Part shown: positions 45,930-55,195 of the stretch, in pieces
Position numbering within the stretch: the stretch's first letter is position 1
Layout of the letters: every line of letters starts with the position of its first letter
DNA from: Rhodopseudomonas rhenobacensis
GTDB lineage: Bacteria > Pseudomonadota > Alphaproteobacteria > Rhizobiales > Xanthobacteraceae
DNA length: 64,000 nt
Direction: 5' to 3'
Assembly (NCBI RefSeq): GCF_014203125.1
Contig: NZ_JACHIH010000016.1
Coordinates: forward strand, 45,295 to 109,294
Program-made: the position numbers and the translations under genes
The notes under the pieces: model-generated
The model's input: only the letters and a program-made list of their open reading frames with translations
Databases searched by the model: none
Told to the model about the DNA's origin: nothing

Positions 45930-46202
45930 TTACGCCGCCAGCTTATGCGGCACCACCACCAGGCCGGTGGCGCGCGCGGGATCGGATGTCAGCTTCCAGC
46001 AATGCTCCATGCCGTCGACCAGATAGAGGTCGAACAGCGGATATTCGCGAAACGCAGTCTCGTCGGCCATGTCGGACGCGTCGCAACGCGTCAGCGACAG
46101 TTTCGGAAACCGCCGGCGCAACTCGGCCACGATCTGCGGGTCGGCTTCGGGCGCGCCGAGCAGCGCGCCGATTTCACTGAGGTCGTCCGCCGACAACGCC
46201 AT
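45930..46202 (-). CDS. Small nif-cluster hypothetical protein
   Basis: Protein of 90 residues, MALSADDLSEIGALLGAPEADPQIVAELRRRFPKLSLTRCDASDM..., followed by FDLYLVDGMEHCWKLTSDPARATGLVVVPH. Two Cys (39 and about 67) are present but no known motif. It resembles short proteins found beside nifT/nifZ in alpha- and gammaproteobacterial nif clusters (DUF6129-like, not certain). It starts two bases after the nifT stop. Its N-terminal half looks helical and its C-terminus beta-rich. Function unknown. Confidence 0.7.
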   Translation of the reverse strand: MALSADDLSEIGALLGAPEADPQIVAELRRRFPKLSLTRCDASDMADETAFREYPLFDLYLVDGMEHCWKLTSDPARATGLVVVPHKLAA

Positions 46203-46204
46203 GG

Positions 46205-46411
46205 CTACATCTTTCGCGCTTCGACGGTGATCGGCAGCCGGGTGTCGGCCGCCAGCGCCGGCAATTCCAGCTGCCAGCCATTGGCCAGCGTGATGTGGCC
46301 GCCCCACATTTCCGGCTTCTCCATCGAGACGATCGGCTCTTCCAGGTCCTTCTTCGGCACATAGGCCGAGAGCTGCCCCTGCGATCCCTTGCGGATCATG
46401 ATCTTCATCAC
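46205..46411 (-). CDS. nifT: Nitrogen fixation protein NifT/FixU
   Basis: Protein of 68 residues. MKIMIRKGSQGQLSAYVPKKDLEEPIV, then MWGGHITLANGWQLELP, is diagnostic of NifT/FixU. Small beta-rich protein of unknown function, usually near nifHDK or nifZ and dispensable in Klebsiella. Two adjacent ATGs are possible. It ends two bases before the small hypothetical gene. Confidence 0.93.
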   Translation of the reverse strand: MMKIMIRKGSQGQLSAYVPKKDLEEPIVSMEKPEMWGGHITLANGWQLELPALAADTRLPITVEARKM

Positions 46412-46441
46412 TTGGATTCCTTGATTGGCCGCACGCGGCGG

Positions 46442-46675
46442 CTAGTACGCTACGATTTCATCTTCCAGACAGCCGACCACGCGGCTCGGCCCGAATTCCA
46501 CCAGATAGACCGGCGTGTCGGTCTCGACATGGCTGCCGATTTTGACGATCTCGCCGGCATCGCCGGTCTGCACCAGCAGCGCGCCTTCCGGCGCTTCCGG
46601 AAACGAGCCGTCGTTGAGCAGATCGATCGCGGCCTTGACCTTCTGGCCCCATTGATACTTCGGCTCCGCCATCAC
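46442..46675 (-). CDS. nifZ: NifZ family protein (second copy)
   Basis: Protein of 77 residues consisting of one NifZ domain: YQWGQKVKAAIDLLNDGSFPEAPEGALLVQTGDAGEIVKIGSHVE, then VYLVEFGPSRVVGCLEDEIV. Its start overlaps the preceding nifZ stop by four bases, so the two are a coupled tandem pair. NifZ acts with NifH and NafH in forming the second P-cluster of MoFe protein. Confidence 0.9.
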   Translation of the reverse strand: MMAEPKYQWGQKVKAAIDLLNDGSFPEAPEGALLVQTGDAGEIVKIGSHVETDTPVYLVEFGPSRVVGCLEDEIVAY

Positions 46676-46980
46676 GCCACGTCCTGTTCCGGCAGCGCGT
46701 CGTGCTGCTGTTCGATCGACTCGATCTCGCGGCCCTTCATGCCGACCTTGCGGCCGAGTGCGACGAAATCGACGCTGTAGATGTAGAACTGCTGCAGGAA
46801 GGTGCCGATTCCGACCACGTAGCCTTCGTCGCCCTTCTTCACCAGCACCTCGCCGATCTCCTTGCCGGGAAAGGTGCCGTCGTTACGGATGTTGAGCCTT
46901 GACCGCACCTTCTCGCCGTATTCATAGGCGGGCGGGCCGTCGAGCTCGACGATGTCGCTGTCGCGGCTGATCTTGCTCAT
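46672..46980 (-). CDS. nifZ: NifZ family protein (first copy)
   Basis: Protein of 102 residues. PAYEYGEKVRSRLNIRNDGTFPGKEIGEVLVKKGDEGYVVGIGTFLQQFYIYSVDFV is the NifZ signature, here with an N-terminal extension of about 15 residues and a longer C-terminus than the second copy. It follows the TPR gene by 27 bases. The pair presumably arose by duplication; sequences have diverged strongly. Confidence 0.92.
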   Translation of the reverse strand: MSKISRDSDIVELDGPPAYEYGEKVRSRLNIRNDGTFPGKEIGEVLVKKGDEGYVVGIGTFLQQFYIYSVDFVALGRKVGMKGREIESIEQQHDALPEQDVA

Positions 46981-47007
46981 CGGCGGTTCTCCGTCGTCAT
47001 GGGGATT

Positions 47008-47547
47008 TTACTCGTCATCGGATTTTCCGATCCGCTGCCAGACGCCGAGCAAGAGCCCGGCATTGACCTTGTCGGTGGGGTCGAGCTCGAGCAGCTTCGT
47101 GACCGCGGCGTGGCCCTCGTCGGTGTCGCCGAGCCGCATCTGCAGATAGGCGTAGGCCTTCAGCGTGAACAGATAGAACCGCGGCAGCACCGCGGCGAAA
47201 TTGCTGAAGTCCGCGTCGGAAGCGCACACGCAATGCCAGTCGGCGTTGAGGTTGTTGTCGCGCGCGGCCTTGCCGAGGCAGCTGCAGGCGACGTCGAGCG
47301 CCTCTTCCAGCCGGCCTTTGTAGAAGTAGAAGCGATACAGCGCGATCAGCACCGCGGCGTGGTCCGGCGCCAGCGCGCGGGCCTCGTAGAGATGCTGTTC
47401 GGCAAGTTCGGCGCGATGATACAATCCCGCCGCCTGATCGAGATGGCGCTCGGCCTCGGCCGGCAGGCCGGCGCCGAGCAGCGCGTCCGCGAGCAACGAC
47501 GGCTCCGCTCCGAACATCGGCGGTTCGTTGCTCGCGGCCGGCGCCAT
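47008..47547 (-). CDS. TPR-like protein of the nifB operon
   Basis: Protein of 179 residues, alpha-helical. YHRAELAEQHLYEARALAPDHAAVLIALYRFYFYKGRLEEALDVA is a tetratricopeptide-like pair, and YAYLQMRLGDTDEGHAAVTKLLELDPTDKVNAGLLL a third. Cys cluster CVC about residues 106-108 (ADWHCVCASDAD) is of interest. The start overlaps the downstream end of the IscA-like gene closely (one base apart). TPRs are scaffolds; a role in assembling NifZ/IscA or nitrogenase partners is inference. No specific family is recognised. Confidence 0.8.
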   Translation of the reverse strand: MAPAASNEPPMFGAEPSLLADALLGAGLPAEAERHLDQAAGLYHRAELAEQHLYEARALAPDHAAVLIALYRFYFYKGRLEEALDVACSCLGKAARDNNLNADWHCVCASDADFSNFAAVLPRFYLFTLKAYAYLQMRLGDTDEGHAAVTKLLELDPTDKVNAGLLLGVWQRIGKSDDE

Positions 47548-47548
47548 G

Positions 47549-47905
47549 TCAGATCTCCCGCAATTGATGCAGGGTGACGGTGGGCTTCGGCGTGGTGTCG
47601 GTGGCGCAGCCGCAGGCGCTGCGCTTCGGATCGTGGAACATGAAGCCGCTCGAGGTCGGGGTCTCGACGAAGTCGACCACCACGCCGTCGAGCAGCTGCT
47701 GGCTCGCCACCGGCAGGAAGAAAGACAGATCGCCGACGGTTTCGACCACCTCGCCCGGGCGCACCGCGGGCTCGACGTCGAATTCGGCCGTGAGCCCGGC
47801 ACAGCCGCCGGCGCTGACATTGAGGCGGAAGCCGCCGGCGCCGGGGCTGAAGCGCAACATGCGACGGATGAATTTTTCGGCGGACGGCGTCAGCGTGAAG
47901 CTCAT
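47549..47905 (-). CDS. Second IscA/HesB-type protein (nifB operon)
   Basis: Protein of 118 residues of the A-type carrier family: MSFTLTPSAEKFIRRMLRFSP, Cys in SAGGCAGLTAEFDV and the pair in KRSACGCATD. It has a C-terminal extension (TTPKPTVTLHQLREI) not seen in the iscA beside nifU. It follows the ferredoxin gene by 12 bases. It may load clusters specifically for NifB or the neighbouring factors. Confidence 0.92.
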   Translation of the reverse strand: MSFTLTPSAEKFIRRMLRFSPGAGGFRLNVSAGGCAGLTAEFDVEPAVRPGEVVETVGDLSFFLPVASQQLLDGVVVDFVETPTSSGFMFHDPKRSACGCATDTTPKPTVTLHQLREI

Positions 47906-47917
47906 GCGCGCCTCCCC

Positions 47918-48142
47918 TTACGCCGGAGCCTGATAGCGCGGCACCGACTTGTCGATCACGCAGGTGCCTTCGACCGGGCAGACCGCGACGCATTGCGCCA
48001 TGTCGAAATGGCCGAGGCACTCGGTGCATTTCTTCGGATTGATGTGGAAGGTGCCGCCCTTTTCGAAGATCGCCACATTGGGGCATTCCGGCTCGCAGGC
48101 CGAACACGCGGTGCACTGGGAGGAGATGATCTTGTAAGCCAT
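47918..48142 (-). CDS. fdxN: 2[4Fe-4S] ferredoxin FdxN downstream of nifB
   Basis: Protein of 74 residues with two Cys sets, [12 protein letters not shown] and, after [19 protein letters not shown]. The spacing CxxCx8CxxxCP in the second set is the FdxN type, an insertion typical of nif ferredoxins. It sits 93 bases after nifB and probably supplies electrons to NifB or nitrogenase. The ATG at 48142 ([10 protein letters not shown]) parallels the other small ferredoxin in this window, at 50.3 kb. Confidence 0.93.
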   Translation of the reverse strand: MAYKIISSQCTACSACEPECPNVAIFEKGGTFHINPKKCTECLGHFDMAQCVAVCPVEGTCVIDKSVPRYQAPA

Positions 48143-48235
48143 GCTATTGCGTCCTTCGTCTTCCATCCTTCACGGCCGAGCGGAACATCCGCGCGGCGAC
48201 TGGTCGAAATCGGCGAACCAAATGCGCGGCCCGGT

Positions 48236-49792
48236 TCAGGCCTCGGTGAATGCTCCCTGGCGGATATCGGCGTCGCCCTTGGCGACGTGGTTGATTTCCT
48301 TCTTCTCGACGCGCTGCAGGTAGTCCTTGAAGTAGGCGATCACCGAGGTCTCGATGAATTCGAAGGCGTAGGTTTCCACCGCCTCGATGCCGGCCTCCGC
48401 CAGCGCATCCTTCGGACAGATGCCGATCTTGGCGACCAGCACCGCGGTGCAGTCGTTCAGCGCGCGGATGATGGTCGCAGCGCCGTCGGCGGCGGCGTAG
48501 CCGCCCTCGCAATACAGATCGACGCGGCGGTGGCCGACGAACTTCGCGCCGGCGGTCGAGACCTCGTAGATCTGGAACTCGTGGGCGTGGCCGAAATGCT
48601 CGTTGACCCGGCCGCCGCCCTTGGTGGCGATCGCCACCTGGATCTTGATCGCACTGGTCTCATCCGCGAGTTTCACCAGCTCGGCGGTCTTGGCCTTGGC
48701 GATCGCCTCGCGCTCCAGTTCGACCTTGGCCTGATAGGCCTTGCGGGCCTCGAGGTCGTAGGTGATCTCCATCGCCGCGACCTTCTCGTTGGAAAACTCG
48801 TCGCTGCGGTCTTCGCCGAGCAGGCCGACGGCGTCGGCGCGGCACTGCCGGCAATGCCGCATCATGTTCATCTCGCCTTCGCAGGCGTCCTGCAGCGCCT
48901 TCAATTCCTGCGCCGACGGGCCGCGCAGCCCGGACAACCCGTACACCGTGCCGTGCTCCGGCTCGGAAATCAGCGGCATGATGTTGTGCAGGAAGGCGCC
49001 GCGCGACTTCACCGCCTTGTTGACTTCGACGAGATGCTTGTCGTTGACGCCGGGGATCATCACCGAATTGACTTTGACCAGGATGCCCCGCGCGGTCAGC
49101 ATTTCGAGGCCAAGCAATTGCCGCTCGGACAGGATGCGCGACGCCTCGACGCCCTCGTAGCGGCGGTGATTGTAGAAGATCCACGGATAGATCTTGGCGC
49201 CGATCTCCGGGTCGATCATGTTGATGGTGATGGTGACGTGATCGACGTTCATCGCCTGGATGCGATCGACGTGATCCGGCAGCGACAGCCCGTTGGTCGA
49301 CAGGCACAGCTTGATGTCGGGCGCGGTGGCCGACACTAGCTCAAACGTCTTGAAGGTCTTTTGCGGATTGGCCAAGGGATCACCGGGACCGGCGACGCCG
49401 AGCACCGTCATCTGCGGCACGCTGGAGGCCACCGCCAGCACCTTCTTCGCCGCCTGTTCCGGGGTCAGCTTCTCGCTGACCACGCCGGGGCGGGATTCGT
49501 TGGCGCAATCATATTTGCGGTTACAGTAGTTGCACTGGATGTTGCAGGCCGGCGCCACCGCGACGTGCATGCGGGCGAAGTGATGATGCGCTTGTTCGCT
49601 GTAGCAGGGATGGTTCTTGACCTTCTCCCAGACCTCCGGCGGCAGATCGCCCTGCCCCGCCGCGGAGCCGCAGCTCGACTTGCCGCTGCCGCCCTTCGAA
49701 CTGCAGCCTGCGCTGGCGACCTGCTGCCGAATTTCCTCGAGCGATTTCGCTCCGGGCGCCCCAAACTCCAGCAGTTGTACCAGCTTCTGCAT
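48236..49792 (-). CDS. nifB: FeMo-cofactor biosynthesis radical SAM protein NifB
   Basis: Protein of 518 residues. Radical SAM motif CNIQCNYC (Cys83, Cys87, Cys90) with a Gly-rich N-terminal Cys region, followed by the SAM domain ([20 protein letters not shown]), and residues about 370-518 forming a NifX-like domain ([28 protein letters not shown]). NifB fuses two 4Fe-4S clusters and inserts carbide to give NifB-co. First gene of a nine-gene operon with a sigma-54 promoter and two NifA sites. Confidence 0.98.
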   Translation of the reverse strand: MQKLVQLLEFGAPGAKSLEEIRQQVASAGCSSKGGSGKSSCGSAAGQGDLPPEVWEKVKNHPCYSEQAHHHFARMHVAVAPACNIQCNYCNRKYDCANESRPGVVSEKLTPEQAAKKVLAVASSVPQMTVLGVAGPGDPLANPQKTFKTFELVSATAPDIKLCLSTNGLSLPDHVDRIQAMNVDHVTITINMIDPEIGAKIYPWIFYNHRRYEGVEASRILSERQLLGLEMLTARGILVKVNSVMIPGVNDKHLVEVNKAVKSRGAFLHNIMPLISEPEHGTVYGLSGLRGPSAQELKALQDACEGEMNMMRHCRQCRADAVGLLGEDRSDEFSNEKVAAMEITYDLEARKAYQAKVELEREAIAKAKTAELVKLADETSAIKIQVAIATKGGGRVNEHFGHAHEFQIYEVSTAGAKFVGHRRVDLYCEGGYAAADGAATIIRALNDCTAVLVAKIGICPKDALAEAGIEAVETYAFEFIETSVIAYFKDYLQRVEKKEINHVAKGDADIRQGAFTEA

Positions 49793-49893
49793 GTCGTCCT
49801 CGCTGTTTGCCGCGCGGTGATGGTGCGGGCGCGCCCGTGACTGTCTCGATGCGTGAAGCCGGGCCGCAGCCTAACCTCACGCCACGACAGTTA

Positions 49894-49909
49894 CGCAACT
49901 AACGTGCCA
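49894..49909 (-). promoter_or_regulatory. Sigma-54 promoter of the nifB operon
   Basis: Minus strand TGGCACGTTAGTTGCG; GG 49908-49907 and GC 49896-49895, exact spacing. Predicted start about 49884, giving a leader of about 92 bases to nifB. Confidence 0.92.
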
Positions 49910-49965
49910 GCGCGCGGGCGAGGAATAGCGCGTTGAAAACATGATGATTTCGAAGGCTTGCCGGG

Positions 49966-49981
49966 TGTCACGATGCCGACA
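49966..49981. promoter_or_regulatory. NifA site 1 of nifB
   Basis: TGT-CACGATGCCG-ACA, exact TGT-N10-ACA, centred about 90 bases upstream of the predicted nifB start. Confidence 0.85.
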
Positions 49982-50007
49982 CTCGGGAATGCGGCGCGAT
50001 CCGTCGC

Positions 50008-50023
50008 TGTTACAAAGGTGACA
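50008..50023. promoter_or_regulatory. NifA site 2 of nifB
   Basis: TGT-TACAAAGGTG-ACA, exact TGT-N10-ACA, about 132 bases upstream of the predicted start. With site 1 it makes a tandem pair, as at nifH. The rest of the gene-free stretch 49793-50264 shows nothing further. Confidence 0.82.
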
Positions 50024-50264
50024 TTGTACGCGGGCGGGCGTGTCGGATTTCCGCAATGTGCAAAGCGGCGTGTCGGCGCACGCGCCGGTGCGAAATCGCG
50101 CTCACGGCAGAGCCGGCGCGAACGCCAATATCACGAGCCGCAACCGCGCATCGTCAAGGTGATGCGCGTTGCTGAGCTCGGATCAAACGGTGCCGACTTC
50201 GGCATAGCCGCGGTCGCAGGTTAGTGTCGTGATGCTGGCGGCAATACCGCGCCAGGGCAGTGAT

Positions 50265-50459
50265 TTAGACCGGAACGCAGGTGTTCTCGACCGGGCACAC
50301 CGAGGCGCATTGCGGCTTTTCGAATTGGCCTTCGCACTCGGTGCATTTGGCGGCTTCGATCACGTACATATCGCGCTTCAGGGTGATCGCGGCGTTCGGA
50401 CATTCGAACTCGCACGCACCACACACCGAACACTGCGAGGCGACAATTTTGTAGGCCAT
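50265..50459 (-). CDS. Second FdxN-type ferredoxin
   Basis: Protein of 64 residues, [25 protein letters not shown], then [24 protein letters not shown]. It closely resembles the FdxN behind nifB (same MAYKI start, same Cys layout) but has lost the C-terminal tail and stands alone between nifA and nifB. AAGGAG lies just upstream of the ATG at 50459. Likely duplicated; may carry electrons from FixABCX to nitrogenase. Confidence 0.92.
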   Translation of the reverse strand: MAYKIVASQCSVCGACEFECPNAAITLKRDMYVIEAAKCTECEGQFEKPQCASVCPVENTCVPV

Positions 50460-50495
50460 AGGAGACTCCTTAGCTGGCGGATGATGCCACGCCTT

Positions 50496-50511
50496 ACAAA
50501 CCTTGTGCCAA
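50496..50511 (-). promoter_or_regulatory. Variant sigma-54-like promoter of the solo ferredoxin gene
   Basis: Minus strand TTGGCACAAGGTTTGT: perfect GGCAC -24 half, but the -12 dinucleotide is GT instead of GC (50497-50496). It lies 36 bases before the ATG. No TGT-N10-ACA site was found upstream (a TGT-N8-ACA at 50572 is off-spacing). Confidence 0.45.
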
Positions 50512-50716
50512 TCGGCAAATATTTGATCTAGAGCAATATTGCGCGATGCCCACAGCCGCGGGGCGCGTGTTGCCGCTGACATCGCGTCGCAACTGAGACA
50601 AGCGTGTCGCGGCGACGCGCTCGCGCCGGCGAACTACGCGAGTGATTTGCAGTAATCTCCGCTGTGGACCAAGCCGGTCGCGTGGCCGACCGGGACGGAT
50701 GGAGCTGATAGCAGGC

Positions 50717-50858
50717 GTGCCCCGGACGCAGCGCAGCGCGCCGCTCTTGCGGCGTGGTGCGCTGCAGAGCCGGGGGCCGTTGCGGGTCGCATCGCTTGGA
50801 ACGGTCCCGGGTCAGCGGCGCAGCGCCAAACGGCGCTGCACCTTGCCCGGGACACGAG
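50717..50858. repeat. Family C inverted repeat
   Basis: Third copy of GTGCCCCGGACG...CCCGGGACACGAG, about 142 bases, between the 3' end of nifA and the ferredoxin gene. It fills much of the gene-free stretch 50460-50890. Confidence 0.82.
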
Positions 50859-50890
50859 GCGTCAATCGGGCCCATCTTCTTCGACCAGGC

Positions 50891-52633
<1,743 letters not shown>

Positions 52634-52907
52634 AATGGTATCTCCGTGCTCCGGACCTTCCCCGCCTACTGATGGGAGCTTTTAATGGATAGTGCCTTGG
52701 GTTCAAGCAGATGTCGTGCACAACTTCGGCGCATCACTGAGGAAGTTGATAGCGTTACCTGCTCACTATTTACCCAAATGGAAGGTGCTGCGGCACAGCG
52801 AAAATACTTAGTGCGCGACGCCTGCAAAACCGCGCATTGATCCAGCGCAAACTCTTTCGCGCAAATAAGCGCCGGCGCTCTATTACCACTCAGGTAGAGC
52901 AAAACCG
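52634..52907. other. fixR-nifA spacer
   Basis: This 274-base spacer contains no ORF worth reporting, no GG-N10-GC promoter and no TGT-N10-ACA site that I could find. It does contain GCGCAAA repeats (52851 and 52860 regions) and a half-matching FNR-type sequence (TTGAT-CCAG-CGCAA near 52836). nifA may be read from the fixR promoter or from an unrecognised promoter here. Confidence 0.4.
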
Positions 52908-53849
52908 TCAGACGTGCTGCCCGCCATTGATGTGGATTTCCTCGCCGGTGACGTAGCTCGCCGCCTCCGAGCACAGGAAGAACATCACCTTGGCGACCTC
53001 GTCGGGCGTGCCGATTCGCCGCATCGGGATCGTCGGCGCCAGCCGCGCCTCGGTCTCCGGCGACAGGATGTCGGTCTTGATTTCGCCGGGCGCGATCGCA
53101 TTCACCCGGATCCCATAGGGCGCGTAGTCGTGCGCCATCTCCCGGGTCAGACAGGCCAATGCGGCTTTCGAGGTCGCATAGGCGGTTCCGGCGAACGGGT
53201 GGACCCGGGAACCGACGATCGAAGTGACGTTGACGATCGAGCCCGAGCCGGCGCGTAGCTCGTCGAACAGCCCCTGCGCCAGCAGGATCGGCGCCAGCAA
53301 ATTGACGTGGAACACGCCCATCCAGGTCTCGACCGGGGTGTTCAGCGAGGTCAGGCGCTCGCCTTCCAGCCCCTTCGGCGAGATCGCCGCGTTGTTGATC
53401 AGCGCGTGCAGCGGCGAACCGCCGAGCCGCTCCTTCAGTGCTGCGATCGCCCGCGGCAAGGCGCGGTAATCGCCGAGTTCGATCTCGACGTGATCCTCGA
53501 CGCCGGTCGCCCACGGGCAGCGCTCGTCGTTGAACGGCTGCCGCGAACAGGTGACGATCCGCCAGCCGGCGTCGGAGAACAGCTTGCCGGTGGCGTGGCC
53601 GATGCCGCGCGACGCCCCGGTCAGCACCAGGGTCTTCTGCTTGCCGGCCCGGCTGTCGCGCTGATCGGCGTGGAACGGGCAAGCGCCGGTGCCGGCCGCG
53701 GCCGGCGGCGCGCCGGGGTGGCGCAGCTCGGTGGACTCGGGGTGACGCAGCTCGGCCGCGGCCGGATGCGCCGATCCCGGGTGATGATGCAACGGTGACG
53801 ACGGCGGCGGCGGCGCGTTGACGCTTTCCAAGGATGTCTCCCTCGCCAC
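52908..53849 (-). CDS. fixR: FixR, short-chain dehydrogenase/reductase upstream of nifA
   Basis: Protein of 313 residues. A His/Pro/Ala-rich N-terminal extension (residues 1-65) is followed by an SDR core: TGASRGIGHATG cofactor loop, LINNAAISP, SIVNVTSIVGSRVHP and the catalytic YATSK. The extension includes HHHPGSAHP, which might bind metal. In Bradyrhizobium fixR precedes nifA in one operon; it has no known substrate and is dispensable. The start is GTG at 53849; no internal ATG preserves the Rossmann fold. Sigma-54 promoter and NifA site lie upstream. Confidence 0.92.
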   Translation of the reverse strand: MARETSLESVNAPPPPSSPLHHHPGSAHPAAAELRHPESTELRHPGAPPAAAGTGACPFHADQRDSRAGKQKTLVLTGASRGIGHATGKLFSDAGWRIVTCSRQPFNDERCPWATGVEDHVEIELGDYRALPRAIAALKERLGGSPLHALINNAAISPKGLEGERLTSLNTPVETWMGVFHVNLLAPILLAQGLFDELRAGSGSIVNVTSIVGSRVHPFAGTAYATSKAALACLTREMAHDYAPYGIRVNAIAPGEIKTDILSPETEARLAPTIPMRRIGTPDEVAKVMFFLCSEAASYVTGEEIHINGGQHV

Positions 53850-53875
53850 CGGGCTCGGATGGCACCAAGGGGGTT

Positions 53876-53891
53876 TGCAGGATTCGGGCCA
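53876..53891 (-). promoter_or_regulatory. Sigma-54-like promoter of fixR(-nifA)
   Basis: Minus strand TGGCCCGAATCCTGCA, GG 53890-53889 and GC 53878-53877, spacing exactly ten. Two positions differ from the consensus (C for A, C for T). Predicted start about 53866, roughly 16 bases before the GTG. Confidence 0.6.
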
Positions 53892-53931
53892 CTGCGGCTG
53901 GGAGCGATTGTCGCAATGAGGGCGGCGGCTG

Positions 53932-53947
53932 TGTCGTCAGTTCGACA
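53932..53947. promoter_or_regulatory. NifA site of fixR-nifA (autoactivation)
   Basis: TGT-CGTCAGTTCG-ACA, exact TGT-N10-ACA, centred about 74 bases upstream of the predicted fixR start. It would let NifA stimulate its own operon. Confidence 0.72.
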
Positions 53948-54118
53948 TCGTGGCGCGTCCGCAACACGCCGAGCGTTGCTTTCTCGACAAACCGAGCCGG
54001 CAAAACCGGCCGAAACGCCCCGCTACGGTACCCGCCGGCATTTTGACGGTGTGATGACGGCTGGTCCGGCTCTTGCTTTGAGCGCTGCGAAGTTGGGATT
54101 GGGCCTGGGGTGACGCGG

Positions 54119-54955
54119 ATGTCTCGAGCAGCCGACCACAGAAGAAAGCGCTTCGCCATCGTCCTCGGCACCAACGAGATCGCCTCGGCCGTGGCGGTGT
54201 TCCTGCATCGCGCGGATTTCGGCGTGGTGCTGTCCCACGATCCGGACTTTCCGGTGATCCTGCGCAAGATGGCGTTCGCCGACGCGCTCTATCGCGACGA
54301 CGTCAAACTCGAAGAGGTTCGCGGGGAGCGGGCCGACGATGGTATGCAGGTATTCCAAGGCCTACGCACCGGCGACCGGGTGTCGGTGACGCGGCTCGGC
54401 CTCGCCGATCTGTTGCCGGTCGGCACGATGGACGTGCTGGTCGACGCAAGGCTGCAGCAGCACCGCACCACCCCCGACCTGCATCGGCTGGGGAAGCTGA
54501 CGATCGGCATCGGCGGCGGCTTTTCCGCCAGTTCCAATTGCGACGTCGCCATCGAGGCGCCGCCCGACCGCAATGCGGCTGCTCGGCATGACGGCCCGCT
54601 GTCCGGCAACGCCGGCGCGACCGCCACCGAAACGTTCGCTTGTGCGCAGGGAGCCGGGCGTTGGCGCACCGCGGTCGAGATCGGCACGCCGGTGCAGCGC
54701 GGCGCGGTGCTCGGCCTGCTATCAGGAATGCCCTATCGCGCGCCGTGCGACGGCGTGGTCCGCGGCCTGGTCCGCGACGACAGCAATGTGCCCGCCGGAG
54801 CACGGCTGCTGGAAATCGACCCGCGCGGCCGCCACGCGCAATGGACCGGGATCGACGAGCGCGGTCGCAGCATCGCCAAGGCGGTGCTGTACGCGGTGCA
54901 GCTGCACAGCGAGCCGACCCGCCCGCTGATCGCCGCCTCACATCACGCGGTCTGA
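54119..54955 (+). CDS. EF2563/YqeB-like molybdenum-hydroxylase accessory protein
   Basis: Protein of 278 residues, divergent from fixR. FAIVLGTNEIASAVAVFLHRADFGVVLSHDPDFPVILRKMAFADALY matches the opening of EF2563-family proteins. VDVLVDARL, LGKLTIGIGGGFSASSNCDVAIE, IGTPVQRGAVLG and YRAPCDGVVRGLVRD are the characteristic later segments. The family is found with selenium-dependent molybdenum hydroxylases and is thought to mature their Mo cofactor. Here no such hydroxylase is adjacent; placement beside nif suggests molybdenum or Fe-S handling in diazotrophy. Start at ATG 54119; a GTG three codons earlier is possible. Confidence 0.75.
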   Translation: MSRAADHRRKRFAIVLGTNEIASAVAVFLHRADFGVVLSHDPDFPVILRKMAFADALYRDDVKLEEVRGERADDGMQVFQGLRTGDRVSVTRLGLADLLPVGTMDVLVDARLQQHRTTPDLHRLGKLTIGIGGGFSASSNCDVAIEAPPDRNAAARHDGPLSGNAGATATETFACAQGAGRWRTAVEIGTPVQRGAVLGLLSGMPYRAPCDGVVRGLVRDDSNVPAGARLLEIDPRGRHAQWTGIDERGRSIAKAVLYAVQLHSEPTRPLIAASHHAV

Positions 54956-55195
54956 GCGGCGGCTGGATCCATTGCTATCAGCTAGGGAGGATCCCGCCCG
55001 GTCGCGGGCTTCGCTGTGCCGTATCCAAGATCCCGTCCAAGACGCTGCCCCACCGGCTGATCCAGCGTGGCGTCGCCGCTACTAATATACTGCAAGTGAC
55101 TTGCGGCGCCGCGGCGCTATGTTACGCTCTCCCCAGTGTCTGGTAACAGACCGCTGCAATTGGCGTCGTCGTTCGCATCGAACAGAGAGTTCGCC

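Noticed and set aside
50572..50585. TGT...ACA near the solo ferredoxin gene
   Set aside because: Spacing is eight bases, not ten, so it does not fit a NifA site.
52836..52849. FNR/FixK-like sequence before nifA
   Set aside because: TTGAT-CCAG-CGCAA matches only one half; not enough to call.
53860..53880. Plus-strand TGGCACC...TTTGCA near fixR
   Set aside because: GG and GC are 14 bases apart, so not a sigma-54 promoter.
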